A DNA stretch of 64,000 nucleotides, taken from contig CAYZQI010000001.1 of NCBI GenBank assembly GCA_964480455.1, positions 1-64,000 on the forward strand, written 5' to 3'. Origin of the DNA: JAABSX01 sp964480455. GTDB lineage: Bacteria > Bacteroidota > Bacteroidia > Cytophagales > Microscillaceae. Below, piece by piece: positions 1 to 9,315 of the stretch. How positions within the stretch are numbered: position 1 is the stretch's first letter; every line of letters starts with the position of its first letter. Under the pieces are notes generated by a model. That model did no database searches and was not told where the DNA came from. It was given only the letters and a program-made list of their open reading frames with translations. Position numbers and translations under genes: made by a program.

Positions 1-1
1 A

Positions 2-58
2 CTTAATGCTTTAAAACATATTTTACAAATGGCTTTTGAGTTTGATTTTACTAAGTAA
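2..58 (+). CDS. 3' tail of a gene entering from outside the window (possible)
   Basis: An open frame runs from the window edge to a TAA at 56-58 and would encode the last 18 residues of a protein ending in FEFDFTK. Only the tail is visible, so the product cannot be named and the frame could be open by chance. The next gene begins about 175 bases downstream on the same strand. Confidence 0.3.
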   Translation, partial: LNALKHILQMAFEFDFTK

Positions 59-232
59 ACTCTTAGAGTTCATTTCTCGTAGTAAAACAAGCACTTTTGA
101 GAAAAAAATATATTATTAAAATCAAAAAATCAAAATACTCAATTACATGCTTAACATCATGTTATCTTGAAAAAATTATACTTACTTGTACTTACAATTC
201 GTTTTAACAAAATCATAAAAACATCTAAAAAT

Positions 233-1099
233 ATGCGATTAGTAGCTCTATTTTTTATTTATTTTACTTTTATTTGTCATCTATCTGCACAAGAAGAACT
301 GTATCACGTAATCATGACACAAGGTGCGATCTTCAATGCAAGCAGCAATGCACTACTCACAAGAGGTGCTACCATCAAATCTACCGATAAGGTGGTTTTC
401 AAGTCTAATACAGCAAGGGCTATCATGCTCAGCCAAACTCGTGGGCGTTTTGTGATGTCGCCCAAACCTAAAGCACAAGGCAGCGAACTAGCCGCTGTTG
501 TAAATGAAGTAGCCTCTCCCCTCAAAGCCAATACACAACTCAGCACACGTGGTTTTGATGAATCAGAGCCCATTGTAAATTTTAAGGACTATTTTGGCGA
601 CTCTACCTTCTTTGTAATTGGCGAAGAACTAGTATTCAAAGTAAATACCAGTAAATACCCCCTAGACCCAAAAAACCAACTGGTGATGGTGTATGAATAT
701 AAAGGAGACAGACCAGACTTCAAAGGAAAAGTTATCAAAAAAACAACAGGCTTTAAAGGCAATGTAGTGAGCATTCGCAAAGATGCACACTTTACTTACC
801 GCGACTCTCCCGTTAATGTAGATGAAGTAGAAAGCATAGATATTTATCACTTCCGCAATATGGACGCAAACAACCGCCCTGCATCAAAAGAAACTTTGAC
901 TTCATTCAGATTGATTTTTAAAGAAGAAGCTGACCTGGAAGAAGAACTTAGAACTTATCTCTCTTTCTACCAAACAGAAGAAGGTTTGAGCAATGAAAAA
1001 GTCTTTAATCTGGTCTCAAGTTATATTAATGATGTATATGGTCGTACTGACAAGCACCTCTTAGAAGATTGGCTGACAAAAAAATTTTTTGTAAAGTAA
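233..1099 (+). CDS. Exported FecR-like domain protein
   Basis: A 288-residue protein of unknown function. The ATG at 233 is chosen because it is followed directly by a signal peptide (MRLVALFFIYFTFICHLSAQ); a TTG at 167 would put an unlikely 22-residue extension in front. The mature N-terminus has the spacing of FecR-type domains: a V-x-x-G start, a 'T-R-G-A-T-I' stretch, then 'D-K-V-V-F-K-S' and 'G-R-F-V-M'. The C-terminal half (about residues 130-288) is acidic and helical with no domain I recognise. The next gene on the strand encodes a CHASE2 sensor protein, and FecR-like and CHASE2 proteins are often neighbours in Bacteroidota, so a role in envelope sensing is an inference. A hairpin separates the two genes, so co-transcription is not certain. 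Confidence 0.6.
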   Translation: MRLVALFFIYFTFICHLSAQEELYHVIMTQGAIFNASSNALLTRGATIKSTDKVVFKSNTARAIMLSQTRGRFVMSPKPKAQGSELAAVVNEVASPLKANTQLSTRGFDESEPIVNFKDYFGDSTFFVIGEELVFKVNTSKYPLDPKNQLVMVYEYKGDRPDFKGKVIKKTTGFKGNVVSIRKDAHFTYRDSPVNVDEVESIDIYHFRNMDANNRPASKETLTSFRLIFKEEADLEEELRTYLSFYQTEEGLSNEKVFNLVSSYINDVYGRTDKHLLEDWLTKKFFVK

Positions 1100-1110
1100 A
1101 TTTTTAATAC

Positions 1111-1271
1111 TATACTTCACACGGTATAAATTTGTGAAAACTCGTATCTTAAAAGTGGTTATAGAGCGAGGATATGATTACTCTTAACACCACAAAAAGG
1201 ATATTATAAGACCAATCTGGATATAAATACAGATGTTTTAATTCTCACAAATTTATCCCGTTCAGAGTATA
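1111..1271. repeat. 161-bp element with 30-bp imperfect inverted ends
   Basis: The ends 1111-1140 and 1242-1271 are inverted copies that match at 24 of 30 positions; the best-matched core reads ATAAATTTGTGA. The 100-base interior has no open frame. It fills most of the gap between the FecR-like and CHASE2 genes. It could be a small non-autonomous element or a long hairpin in the transcript. No second copy was seen in the window. Confidence 0.5.
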
Positions 1272-1330
1272 AATACCTGATTTGCTAATACGATTGATAT
1301 AAATTAGTATTATATTTGATTAAAATAAAA

Positions 1331-1364
1331 AGTCAGAAAACTTAGAAATTCTCTGGCTTTTTTT
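1331..1364 (+). terminator. Rho-independent terminator-like hairpin
   Basis: An arm AGTCAGAAAA pairs with TTCTCTGGCT and is followed by a run of seven T. It lies 23 bases before the CHASE2 gene, so it would end transcription from the FecR-like gene or attenuate read-through into the CHASE2 gene. Confidence 0.5.
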
Positions 1365-1386
1365 ATGTCAAGCAAACGCACTGCAA

Positions 1387-2979
1387 ATGTTACACATGAA
1401 ACTATTAAAAAATACTCTACAAGCACGCATCTTCTGGAGCACCCTCAGTGCTATGACCATGCTAGGTATTAGTTTCTTTTTACTATCTACCCCTTATGTA
1501 CTGCCTGATGAATTTACCCTCATTCGTTATTCTTCATTTACTAAAAACCTACTCCTCGATTGGAATGACAAACCCGATACTACCCGTTTTTTATTCATCA
1601 ATGTAGCTTGGGATAAAGTACTTGCCCCTAAACCCGACCCCGACATACCTGACCACAGCATTGGTGTTGAACCCATCACCGACCGCGCCAAGCTCGTGGG
1701 GCTGCTACATCTCTTGAAAAGTAACCCTGTACATCAATTTGTAGTTTTTGATATTTATTTCAAAGGAAGTACTGCACACGACTCTCTGCTTACCCAATTA
1801 CTCAATACTACTCCTAATTTATTGGTATCTTACCACAGAGATGAAAATGATAAACCTAATTTCCCAGACCTAAAAATTAAACAATTGGGTCTTTCTGATA
1901 TTGAAACCACCGATGATAAATGTCTGAAATTTAAAATCTTCTACAATGATTCTATCAAAACTACGCCGCTACTGATGTATGAACAAATATTCCAAAAAGA
2001 ATTTGAAAAAAATAATGGACTCTTTTTACTAAATAAAAAACCTATACTCAATACTTTTATCCTTGACCATAGAATCCGCAACTTTCACTACATACATAAA
2101 ACTTATCCTAAAGTGCATCTTGGCGAATGGATGAACAATGCCTTCGGAATTTATGAAGATGCAGATTTTACAATAGATGATAAACCAACAAAAGATATCT
2201 CAAGCGATGACGAAACACAAGCTTGGCTAGATTCTATCCAAAAATCCACTCAAACCAACGATATACCCCCACAAGAACAAAATATTGACAATCCAATAGA
2301 TGACGAAGCACAGGCTTGGCTAGACTCTATCCAAAAAGCTACTCAAACAAATGATACACCTTCAAAAGAACAAAGTACTGAAAACCCAATAGACGACGAA
2401 ACCCAAGCTTGGCTAGACTCTATCCAAAAAAGTAACCCTAATGAAATACAAGAAAACACACTTAATCTAGGCTTTGATGCTGTTTTTGGAAATATAGAAC
2501 AAATTTATGCACCTACCTACATAGATACTAGCTATGCCAATACTTTTATCTACCCTCTATTGAAAGATAAAATTATCTTTGTAGGTGATTTTGAAGACCG
2601 CGACTTGCACGAAACCATTTATGGGAAAACCCCAGGCCCCATTATCTTACTCAATGCGTTTTTGGCACTCGAGGCAGGCGATAATGTCATTCAATTGAGT
2701 TTTATGATTTATCTCTTCTTTACTTTTTGGTTTATCTCATATATGAATTTTACTTATGAGCATATCTACATAGATTGGATTAGTAAGATTACGCACCGAA
2801 AAAAAATAACTGCCATAGAAGCACTGACACTTTATCTCATTTATTTCGGGCTAGTTTCTGTTATTTCCTTTTTCCTTTTCAACATACACGTAGGGGTATT
2901 AGTACTGGCATTTTACATTTATTTGATTGATAAAATCAAAGATTTTTACCTCAAAAGAAAAGCAAAACTAGCGAAATAG
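1387..2979 (+). CDS. CHASE2-domain membrane protein with a 31-residue tandem repeat
   Basis: A 530-residue sensor-like protein. There is one N-terminal membrane segment (about residues 17-38), then an extracytoplasmic CHASE2-type region with the typical opening 'D-T-T-R-F-L-F-I-N-V-A-W-D', and three C-terminal membrane segments between about residues 440 and 520. Unlike most CHASE2 proteins it carries no kinase, cyclase or GGDEF output, so it is probably a partner of a separate effector. Residues 274 to about 349 hold 2.5 copies of a 31-residue repeat with core DDETQAWLDSIQK (DNA period exactly 93 bp from 2206), inserted inside the sensor region. ATG 1387 and ATG 1396 are both possible starts. 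The family call rests on overall pattern; the repeat is seen directly. Confidence 0.65.
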   Translation: MLHMKLLKNTLQARIFWSTLSAMTMLGISFFLLSTPYVLPDEFTLIRYSSFTKNLLLDWNDKPDTTRFLFINVAWDKVLAPKPDPDIPDHSIGVEPITDRAKLVGLLHLLKSNPVHQFVVFDIYFKGSTAHDSLLTQLLNTTPNLLVSYHRDENDKPNFPDLKIKQLGLSDIETTDDKCLKFKIFYNDSIKTTPLLMYEQIFQKEFEKNNGLFLLNKKPILNTFILDHRIRNFHYIHKTYPKVHLGEWMNNAFGIYEDADFTIDDKPTKDISSDDETQAWLDSIQKSTQTNDIPPQEQNIDNPIDDEAQAWLDSIQKATQTNDTPSKEQSTENPIDDETQAWLDSIQKSNPNEIQENTLNLGFDAVFGNIEQIYAPTYIDTSYANTFIYPLLKDKIIFVGDFEDRDLHETIYGKTPGPIILLNAFLALEAGDNVIQLSFMIYLFFTFWFISYMNFTYEHIYIDWISKITHRKKITAIEALTLYLIYFGLVSVISFFLFNIHVGVLVLAFYIYLIDKIKDFYLKRKAKLAK

Positions 2980-3207
2980 ACAATGAATTTGTAAGCCCTT
3001 CTCTGTACTCACCCAGATTTACCCCTTTTTCTACAAAATTTCATGCTTTAAAATCCGACATCTTCTTTAACTTTGCAATCTAAAATAGGCTCTTAAAGAG
3101 CGATAAATACATACAGGTTTACTTATTTTGAGAAAGTAACCTGCTTCTTAATCCCTTATACAAACTTTATACTGACAAGAAAGCCGTTAAAACAATCTCA
3201 AAGCAAT

Positions 3208-3870
3208 ATGGGAAGAAAAAAAATAATGCGCTTTGCCGACAACGAGCAGGCAGAAAATGTATTGCAGTCTGGTAAGCTACTTTTTGAACACATCAAAGGT
3301 AATTGGCACAAAGATTTTTTTAAAAATAATCAGCCCATTGTATTGGAGCTAGGCTGTGGAAGGGGCGAATATACCGTAGGGCTTGCCAAACATTACCCTG
3401 AAAAAAATTTTGTTGGCATAGACATCAAAGGATCTAGACTCTGGAAGGGAAGCCAAATTGCCATAGAAGAAGGCTTAAAAAATGTAGGATTTCTCAGAAT
3501 ACATATCCAAAATCTACAAAATTACTTTGCAGCCCAAGAAGTGAGCGAAATCTGGATTACTTTCCCTGACCCACGCCCACGCGATAGCGACGAACACAGA
3601 CGCATGACACACCCACGTTTCTTGGCAATGTATAGAGAAATCCTCCAATCGGAAGGCACTATACATCTCAAAACAGATAATAGACCCTTGTTTGACTATA
3701 CATTAGATGTACTTCGACAAGAACAAGTGAGAGATTTGATTTATACGTTTGATTTGTATAACTCTGACCTCAACGAAGCCCATTTAGGCATCAAAACTAC
3801 CTATGAAGCCAAGTTTACGGCTATGGGTTTTGACATTAATTATTTGAGATTTCAGTTCAAGCCTATATAA
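3208..3870 (+). CDS. trmB: tRNA (guanine-N7-)-methyltransferase
   Basis: This enzyme methylates G46 in the variable loop of tRNAs using S-adenosylmethionine. The 220 residues are the usual length. SAM-binding motif I reads LELGCGRGEY (about residues 47-56), the acidic motif II reads VGIDIKG, and the family signature is WITFPDPRPR followed by HRRMTHPRF; the LKTDN motif is near residue 155. The MGRKK start matches the usual beginning of Bacteroidota TrmB. prmC begins two bases after its stop, so the two methyltransferase genes form an operon serving translation. Confidence 0.93.
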   Translation: MGRKKIMRFADNEQAENVLQSGKLLFEHIKGNWHKDFFKNNQPIVLELGCGRGEYTVGLAKHYPEKNFVGIDIKGSRLWKGSQIAIEEGLKNVGFLRIHIQNLQNYFAAQEVSEIWITFPDPRPRDSDEHRRMTHPRFLAMYREILQSEGTIHLKTDNRPLFDYTLDVLRQEQVRDLIYTFDLYNSDLNEAHLGIKTTYEAKFTAMGFDINYLRFQFKPI

Positions 3871-3872
3871 AA

Positions 3873-4772
3873 ATGAACATATCTACCGAAGAAACATTCT
3901 TGCAAAACTCTCCCCTGACTGCAAAAGCGGTGCAGAAGCAACTTATGCAGGCACTTGGCAATAGCACTCACCTACCTGAGGAGGAAATTCGCCCGATAAT
4001 GCTGATTTTGATGGAAGAGATTTTGCAAATTGATAAAATACAATTACTCACAGATAGCACACTACCAAAATTTTCTACAGCAAAAACACATCAACTCAAA
4101 AATGCCCTCGAGCGGCTTTCAAAAGATGAACCAATCCAATACATCATTAAACGAGCTACATTCAACGATTTAGTGTTGAAAGTAAATCAAGGTGTATTGA
4201 TTCCACGTCCAGAAACCGAAGAATTGGTAGCACTCATCACCAAAAGACACGCCCCTCAAGCTGTTCAAAATATCCTAGACCTTGGCACAGGTAGTGCTTG
4301 TATTGCGATTGCCCTCGCGCGTCATTTTAAAAATGCCAAGGTATGGGCAATAGACCTCTCTGAGAGAGCACTTGAGGTAGCAAAATACAATATTGAGCAG
4401 TACCACGTCAATGTCAAGTTGATACAAGCGGATATGCTAGCACTACCCAGCCACCTCTTCCCTAAGTTTTCACTCATTGTGAGCAATCCTCCTTATGTTA
4501 CTATGACAGAAAAAACACAAATGCACCCCAATGTGCTTAATTATGAGCCTAAAGAAGCTCTCTTCGTGGAAGATAATGCCCCCTTGCGTTATTATGAAGC
4601 TATTGTGGGGTTTGCAAAAAATCACCTTCAAAAAGAGGGAAACCTCTGGGTTGAAATCAATGCGCAGTATGGCCAAGCAGTGGTTGATTTATTCAAGAGA
4701 CATGGCTTACATACAATACAATTATACAAGGATTTACAACAAAAAAATCGTTTTATATCGGCACGATTATGA
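3873..4772 (+). CDS. prmC: Release factor glutamine methyltransferase
   Basis: PrmC (HemK) N5-methylates the glutamine of the GGQ motif in release factors RF1 and RF2. The 299-residue protein has an N-terminal helical domain (about 1-100), the linker motif IPRPETEELV, SAM motif I DLGTGSACIAIALA, and the catalytic NPPYV at about residue 208. Length and motif order are normal. It follows trmB with a two-base gap. An overlapping frame in the 3' half of this gene has no family features and is not a gene. Confidence 0.93.
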   Translation: MNISTEETFLQNSPLTAKAVQKQLMQALGNSTHLPEEEIRPIMLILMEEILQIDKIQLLTDSTLPKFSTAKTHQLKNALERLSKDEPIQYIIKRATFNDLVLKVNQGVLIPRPETEELVALITKRHAPQAVQNILDLGTGSACIAIALARHFKNAKVWAIDLSERALEVAKYNIEQYHVNVKLIQADMLALPSHLFPKFSLIVSNPPYVTMTEKTQMHPNVLNYEPKEALFVEDNAPLRYYEAIVGFAKNHLQKEGNLWVEINAQYGQAVVDLFKRHGLHTIQLYKDLQQKNRFISARL

Positions 4773-4944
4773 CAGAAGTCAATTTCTAGCCATTGGCCAC
4801 AAAACAAAGCAAAATGATTTAGCAGTAAAAAGGTACTCATACGTTTTAAAAATTACTGATTGTCCAAAAAAAATTGCAATTTAGAGGTATCGTTGTAAGT
4901 GCCTCTTGAAAAACCTTTATAACAAATATATCTATTCAAAATAT

Positions 4945-5334
4945 ATGAAAAATATCTTTATAAAACCTACCGAAACCACGCCCGAAATTAAGTTTGACTT
5001 CCAAAAAGGGCAATTTGAAATCAGTGGAGTCTCTTATCCTGAGTTTGCACGTGAGTTCTATGAACCCTTATTAGATGCCTTAGAGAAATATGTAGAAAAC
5101 CCCTCAGTAAAAATTACAGAGATGGCTTTCAAATTTACCTACTTCAATACAGGCACCAACACACTCATTTCTGGTATTTTGTCAGCCTTAGAGCAACTCG
5201 TTAGTAATGGTTATCAAGTAAGGCTACAATGGTACTACGAAGAAGAAGATGAGGACATGAAAGAACTTGGTGAATACTTCAAAACGCTCACTAAGCTGCC
5301 TCTTGAGTTCATTGCTTGTGATGAAATTAGCTAA
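4945..5334 (+). CDS. SiaC family (DUF1987) regulatory phosphoprotein
   Basis: A 129-residue protein of the SiaC/DUF1987 family. In Pseudomonas, SiaC is phosphorylated on a threonine by SiaB, dephosphorylated by SiaA, and when unphosphorylated activates the diguanylate cyclase SiaD. The phospho-site signature YFNTGTNT and the conserved ISGVSYPE and YYEEEDEDM segments are present. The ATG at 4945 gives the standard KPTETTPEIKFDF start; a TTG 39 bases upstream is less likely. No siaA, siaB or siaD lies nearby. A second, enlarged paralogue is encoded at 12,681-13,313, so the species has at least two SiaC switches. The partner is unknown here. Confidence 0.85.
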   Translation: MKNIFIKPTETTPEIKFDFQKGQFEISGVSYPEFAREFYEPLLDALEKYVENPSVKITEMAFKFTYFNTGTNTLISGILSALEQLVSNGYQVRLQWYYEEEDEDMKELGEYFKTLTKLPLEFIACDEIS

Positions 5335-5467
5335 CTACAAAAATAGAACAGGTTAGAATCACTCATATCTTTTGACACCAAAAGGTGTATAAGATGCCGA
5401 GTATCCATAATATGCTATGAATGTAGTGTTTTTGTGCTATCTTGTTGCTACCATAATTTACTACAAC

Positions 5468-5768
5468 ATGACCGAAATCTCAAAAGATACACTTTGGAAA
5501 GGCATTATTGAAGATTTATTTTAAGACTTCTTGCGCTATTTCTATCCTGATTGGTCAAAAATAACATCAATTTCAATAAGGGCTTTGTTTTTTAGACAAA
5601 GAATTGTAGGTAACCAAAAAAGTAACTCAGCAAGTTACACAGCAAACCAAGATAAAGGGCATAAAAAAGGCACTTATACAAGGCAAATTAGCGCAAGAAG
5701 ACATTGCCGAGCTTTTTGAAGTAAGTACCGAGTTTGTGCCTAAGGTCAAGCATGGGGAAATAAAATAG
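5468..5768 (+). pseudogene. Decayed Rpn/PD-(D/E)XK-transposase-like gene
   Basis: The reading starts MTEISKDTLWKGIIEDLF, hits a TAA at 5522, continues in frame as DFLRYFYPDW, then shifts frame and ends KLAQEDIAELFEVSTEFV before a TAG at 5766. The N-terminal 'K-G-I-I-E-D-L-F ... F-L-R-Y-F-Y-P' and the C-terminal helix that follows a TKKVTQQV-type linker are typical of the Rpn-like/DUF4351-type nuclease-transposase proteins common in Bacteroidota and cyanobacteria. The stop, the frameshift and the loss of most of the catalytic middle show it is dead. The rest of the 5,335-6,019 gap shows nothing I can name. Confidence 0.6.
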
Positions 5769-6019
5769 TAGCTGCCCCTCCACCATAAGAAATTGCCTAG
5801 TGGTAAAGATTACTTGTTCTTAGACAAAATCAGCAGGGGCAATGTAAGAAGTTTTGTTGTATGCCAAATATTTCATAATTTTACTTAAAACAACAGCCCT
5901 ATTTACGATAATTTATAAAAAATACTAATTTTAAAAGTGATTGGCTAAATAGTTGAAGCTACTAGGCATAATTATTTCCAAGAACAAGCACAACAATAAA
6001 TCCTAGCATACAAAAATAC

Positions 6020-6556
6020 ATGAGTAAAATTATTTTTCATAAAGAAGCTATCGAGATTCAGCAATATGAATTTCAAGTAAGCAACATCCGCCATACCCCC
6101 ATCATTCCTATAACACAAATCAATGAAGTAAACCTGAATACTTTTCCTGCTTCTATTGTTATCAACCACGACGAAATCATCTTTATAGAAAATCGCTACA
6201 AAGCAGATTTTATTAAGTATGTAAAAGATAAAAAACTGAAGGTCAATAACCGCTTTGACATCTGGAGTGCAATCAATGAAGTATTCTTAGATACTGAGTT
6301 CACGGAGCAACACCAAAAACGTACCCTCACACAGCTAGAAGCCAATGGGGTCAGTACAGCTGAGGTGGAGCATATTCGGGCAGAAGTGTCAGATATCATG
6401 CAGGGTTGGGCTGCCATTGCCTGGGAATGGAACTACTTGGGGCAATACGACCTTCTGCTCAATAAAAAACAATCTTTTTTACTGCTTTTTCCCAAAGAGT
6501 TTTATTGGTGGACTATGGAGATTGCCTTACGCAATTATCAAATCATAACCACCTGA
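6020..6556 (+). CDS. Conserved-looking hypothetical protein
   Basis: A 178-residue cytoplasmic protein with no signal peptide or membrane segment. The first third is strand-rich (IIFHKEAIEIQQYEF, IVINHDEIIFIENRY); the rest is predominantly helical with a tryptophan- and tyrosine-rich C-terminus (FPKEFYWWTMEIALRNY). I do not recognise the family. It stands alone on the plus strand, 47 bases before the GT-C glycosyltransferase gene, so the two may be co-transcribed. Codon use and composition look like those of the neighbours, which supports a real gene. Confidence 0.6.
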   Translation: MSKIIFHKEAIEIQQYEFQVSNIRHTPIIPITQINEVNLNTFPASIVINHDEIIFIENRYKADFIKYVKDKKLKVNNRFDIWSAINEVFLDTEFTEQHQKRTLTQLEANGVSTAEVEHIRAEVSDIMQGWAAIAWEWNYLGQYDLLLNKKQSFLLLFPKEFYWWTMEIALRNYQIITT

Positions 6557-6603
6557 AATTTTCAAAAATACTTTTTTAAAGTAACTTTCTTGCTTTTATC
6601 TTT

Positions 6604-7947
6604 ATGTATGCTTCATCGTTAGTCCGCTCTTATGTGTATTATTGGGTGCTTTACAGCTTTTTTGCACTTGGCTCGGGTATGGCATATACCTACTTAGCCT
6701 ATTTTCACGAAAGAACCTCCTTTTTTATTTTTTGGAGTGCAGTAGCCTTTTTATTTGGGGCATACACTTTTTTTTTAGCTACCAAAGCGAGTTATTTCAG
6801 GCTGCTCATTGTATTAGGGCTATTATTCAGGTTGGTGGGTGTAGCTGCTTTGCCTACGCTTTCTGACGATTATTTTAGATTCTTTTGGGACGGCACACTG
6901 CTGCTCGAGGCTTATAACCCTTATCTATATTTGCCTAGTACACTCATTGAAAGCCCCGAGGCAGTAAAGCTAGGTTTAGATAAGGTACTTTTTGAGGCTC
7001 TCAACTCTCCAGATTACTACACAGTCTATCCTCCTTTCAATCAGTTGATATTTGCCTTTAGCGTATGGTTAGCCGCTCATCACATCTGGTGGGCAGTAGT
7101 AGCAATGCGTTTGGTCATTTTTGGGGCAGAGCTGATGAGCTTATTTTTTATGTATCGCTTACTCAAATTTTATAAACTTCCTACTACCTACTTACTAGGC
7201 TACTGGCTTAACCCTTTGGTAATTGTAGAGGCTGTGGGCAATTTACACTTTGAAGGAGTGATGTTTGCTTTTGTGCTAATGGGAATTTACTTTCTTCAAG
7301 TAAAAAATAATTTATATACTGCTGGATTTGCTTTTGCCCTTGCCATTGTTACCAAACTCATTCCCTTGCTGATGTTACCTTTGCTTTGGCGATACTTGGG
7401 TTTTAAAAAAGGCTTTTTGTTTTGTATTTCTACGTGTGTTTTGGTTTTATTGAGTTTTTTGCCATTTTTGAGCAATGCTTTACTTAGCAATCTTTCTAGC
7501 AGTATAGGTTTATATTTCCAAAAATTTGAGTTCAATGCAAGTATTTATTATTTGCTCAGAAGCCTCGGCTTTTGGTGGTATGGCTACAACATCATTGCTA
7601 CATTGGGGCGAGTGCTTTCTATGCTAACGCTCTTAGGAATATTAGGCATTGCATTTTACTTCCCTATCAAAAAGCCACAAGACCTTCCCAAGGCACTGCT
7701 TTGGAGTTTGTTTTTTTATTATTCATTGGCCACCACCGTACACCCCTGGTATGTGTTGATGTTGGTAGGTCTGAGTGTGTTCACCCCGTATCGCTTTGCT
7801 TTACTATGGTCTTTCACAGTCTTATGGAGCTATGCCGCCTATCAAAATGACGATTATGATGAAAACTTGGTTTGGGTAGGTTTAGAGTATAGTTTTGTGA
7901 TAGTATGGCTGCTATGGGAGTGCTACAAACCCAAGCGTTTGCACTAA
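6604..7947 (+). CDS. GT-C fold membrane glycosyltransferase
   Basis: A 447-residue protein with about ten membrane segments. The first extracytoplasmic loop carries the GT-C signature with paired acidic residues, SDDYFRFFWDG, followed by YNPYLYLP. A second loop has YYTVYPPFNQLIFA, as in polyprenyl-phosphate-sugar-dependent mannosyl- and glucosyltransferases. It would move a sugar from a lipid-linked donor to an acceptor on the outer face of the inner membrane. Donor and acceptor cannot be read from the sequence. No cell-wall or glycan genes flank it. Confidence 0.7.
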   Translation: MYASSLVRSYVYYWVLYSFFALGSGMAYTYLAYFHERTSFFIFWSAVAFLFGAYTFFLATKASYFRLLIVLGLLFRLVGVAALPTLSDDYFRFFWDGTLLLEAYNPYLYLPSTLIESPEAVKLGLDKVLFEALNSPDYYTVYPPFNQLIFAFSVWLAAHHIWWAVVAMRLVIFGAELMSLFFMYRLLKFYKLPTTYLLGYWLNPLVIVEAVGNLHFEGVMFAFVLMGIYFLQVKNNLYTAGFAFALAIVTKLIPLLMLPLLWRYLGFKKGFLFCISTCVLVLLSFLPFLSNALLSNLSSSIGLYFQKFEFNASIYYLLRSLGFWWYGYNIIATLGRVLSMLTLLGILGIAFYFPIKKPQDLPKALLWSLFFYYSLATTVHPWYVLMLVGLSVFTPYRFALLWSFTVLWSYAAYQNDDYDENLVWVGLEYSFVIVWLLWECYKPKRLH

Positions 7948-8158
7948 CATCAAACCGAAAACCCGATAGAAAGCATTTTGTAAAACTTATGAAATCACTC
8001 ATCAATAATTTTTTATGCTTATCCTAACTCAGTTAGCCCGCTTATGTAGATAAAATTTAATATTTTCTTAGTTGGAAACAGCATGAATGTAACATTTTGT
8101 CGGTATAATTGTATAAAACAATAAGACGTATTTATTTATTAATCAAAACAATAACAAA

Positions 8159-8569
8159 ATGGGACTCGATGAACGCCGCCGAATTGCAGCTATTCAAGAA
8201 GAAACTTCACAAACCTCTAACGAACTAAGTAAGTTAATAGGATTTGAATTACCTATTGGCTTTGATACAACTACACTTCCTGAAGATGAAGGGGTACTCA
8301 ATAGCTACGACAGCTACAAAGAGTATGCGCTGCCCTTGGTCATTAAAGTATTTGGCAAGATATGCGTTGATGATTTAGGTAAAAATGCAGTAAAAGAAAA
8401 AATTAACACCATTAAGCTAATCAATACAAGTAAAAATGTAGATGATGCAGGTGAGAAAAGCCTAACCCTCGAAAATGGTGAATTACTTATAAAAATGAGC
8501 TTTTATTACTACTCTGATAAACTCTGGGGAGAAGAAGAATTAAAAAATGCCATAGAAAACCTATTGTAA
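8159..8569 (+). CDS. Hypothetical protein, paralogue of the following gene
   Basis: A 136-residue soluble protein. From about residue 45 on it aligns with the C-terminal half of the next gene's product: 'S-Y-K-E-Y ... D-D-L-G-K-N-A-V-K-E-K-I' against 'V-Y-K-Q-Y ... D-Q-L-G-R-Q-A-P-R-E-K-V', and both end in a similar helix (ELKNAIENLL and MLKKAIEDVL). I do not recognise the family. The next start codon follows one base after its stop, so the pair form an operon. The gene is intact. Confidence 0.6.
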   Translation: MGLDERRRIAAIQEETSQTSNELSKLIGFELPIGFDTTTLPEDEGVLNSYDSYKEYALPLVIKVFGKICVDDLGKNAVKEKINTIKLINTSKNVDDAGEKSLTLENGELLIKMSFYYYSDKLWGEEELKNAIENLL

Positions 8570-8570
8570 T

Positions 8571-9246
8571 ATGAATAAATGGATAAATGACTTACAATCT
8601 GCTGCTTTGCCTTCCTGCGTTCAATTGCTTGAAAGGCTTGCACTATTTGCCTCTAATGGCAGAGAAGATTTGCCTTTGGTGAAACTCTATCTAAACACTG
8701 GGCTTAACACTTGAAGGCTATGTGCTGAAACTAGAACGGAGCAGAACCCAAAATACGCTTGCTTTTCACCAAATTACGCCTCACCCAAGCCTAACTTACC
8801 TAGACACACAACAAATTAACGGAATTGATTTCAAAAAAATCCAAACACTAAGTGAGGAAGTATGTAAACAAATACTCGGCTTCTCTAAAACTCCTGAGAT
8901 TACACCCATAAGTAAATTAGAGCTAGAAAGATTGGTGAAAGAAAAAAACGAAACTATCAAATCTTCATTGGGTGTTTCAATTGAAATCCCTAAGATTCCA
9001 GACCTACCCAATCAAATGGGTGTGTATAAACAGTACCTACTCACGGTTTTACAACTATTAGAGGAAATTCAACAAGACCAATTGGGCAGGCAAGCACCAA
9101 GGGAAAAAGTAGAAATACTCGGTTTTGACTTTACCAGAGAAAAAAACCATGTTACACTTAAAAAGCAATTTCTCAATGTATGCCTCAATCTTGACGAGTT
9201 GCCCAAGAAAGCAATGTTGAAGAAAGCCATAGAGGATGTGCTGTAG
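8571..9246 (+). pseudogene. Frameshifted hypothetical gene, paralogue of the preceding one
   Basis: An ATG at 8571 opens a 47-codon frame ending at TGA 8712-8714 (MNKWINDLQS to LYLNTGLNT). The continuing protein is one frame over: dropping a single G from the GGG at 8700-8702 joins the two as LNTGLTLEGYVLKLERS, after which the frame is open to 9246 (about 225 residues in total). The C-terminal half matches the 136-residue neighbour. Either the gene is recently broken, the G is a sequencing error, or the ribosome shifts here. I do not recognise the family. A start at the internal ATG 8722 is possible but would lose the N-terminal domain. Confidence 0.6.
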
Positions 9247-9315
9247 CTTGCCCCACTTTGTCTTGTTGTTTATACCATGCTTAGATTGCCTTTGAACCAT
9301 AAATGAACCTCCATT

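Noticed and set aside
4531..4884. Plus-strand 117-codon frame overlapping the prmC 3' half
   Set aside because: prmC motifs are clear in the other frame; this one has no recognisable features.
5531..5719. A separate 62-codon gene
   Set aside because: The same bases read as parts of one broken Rpn-like gene in two frames.
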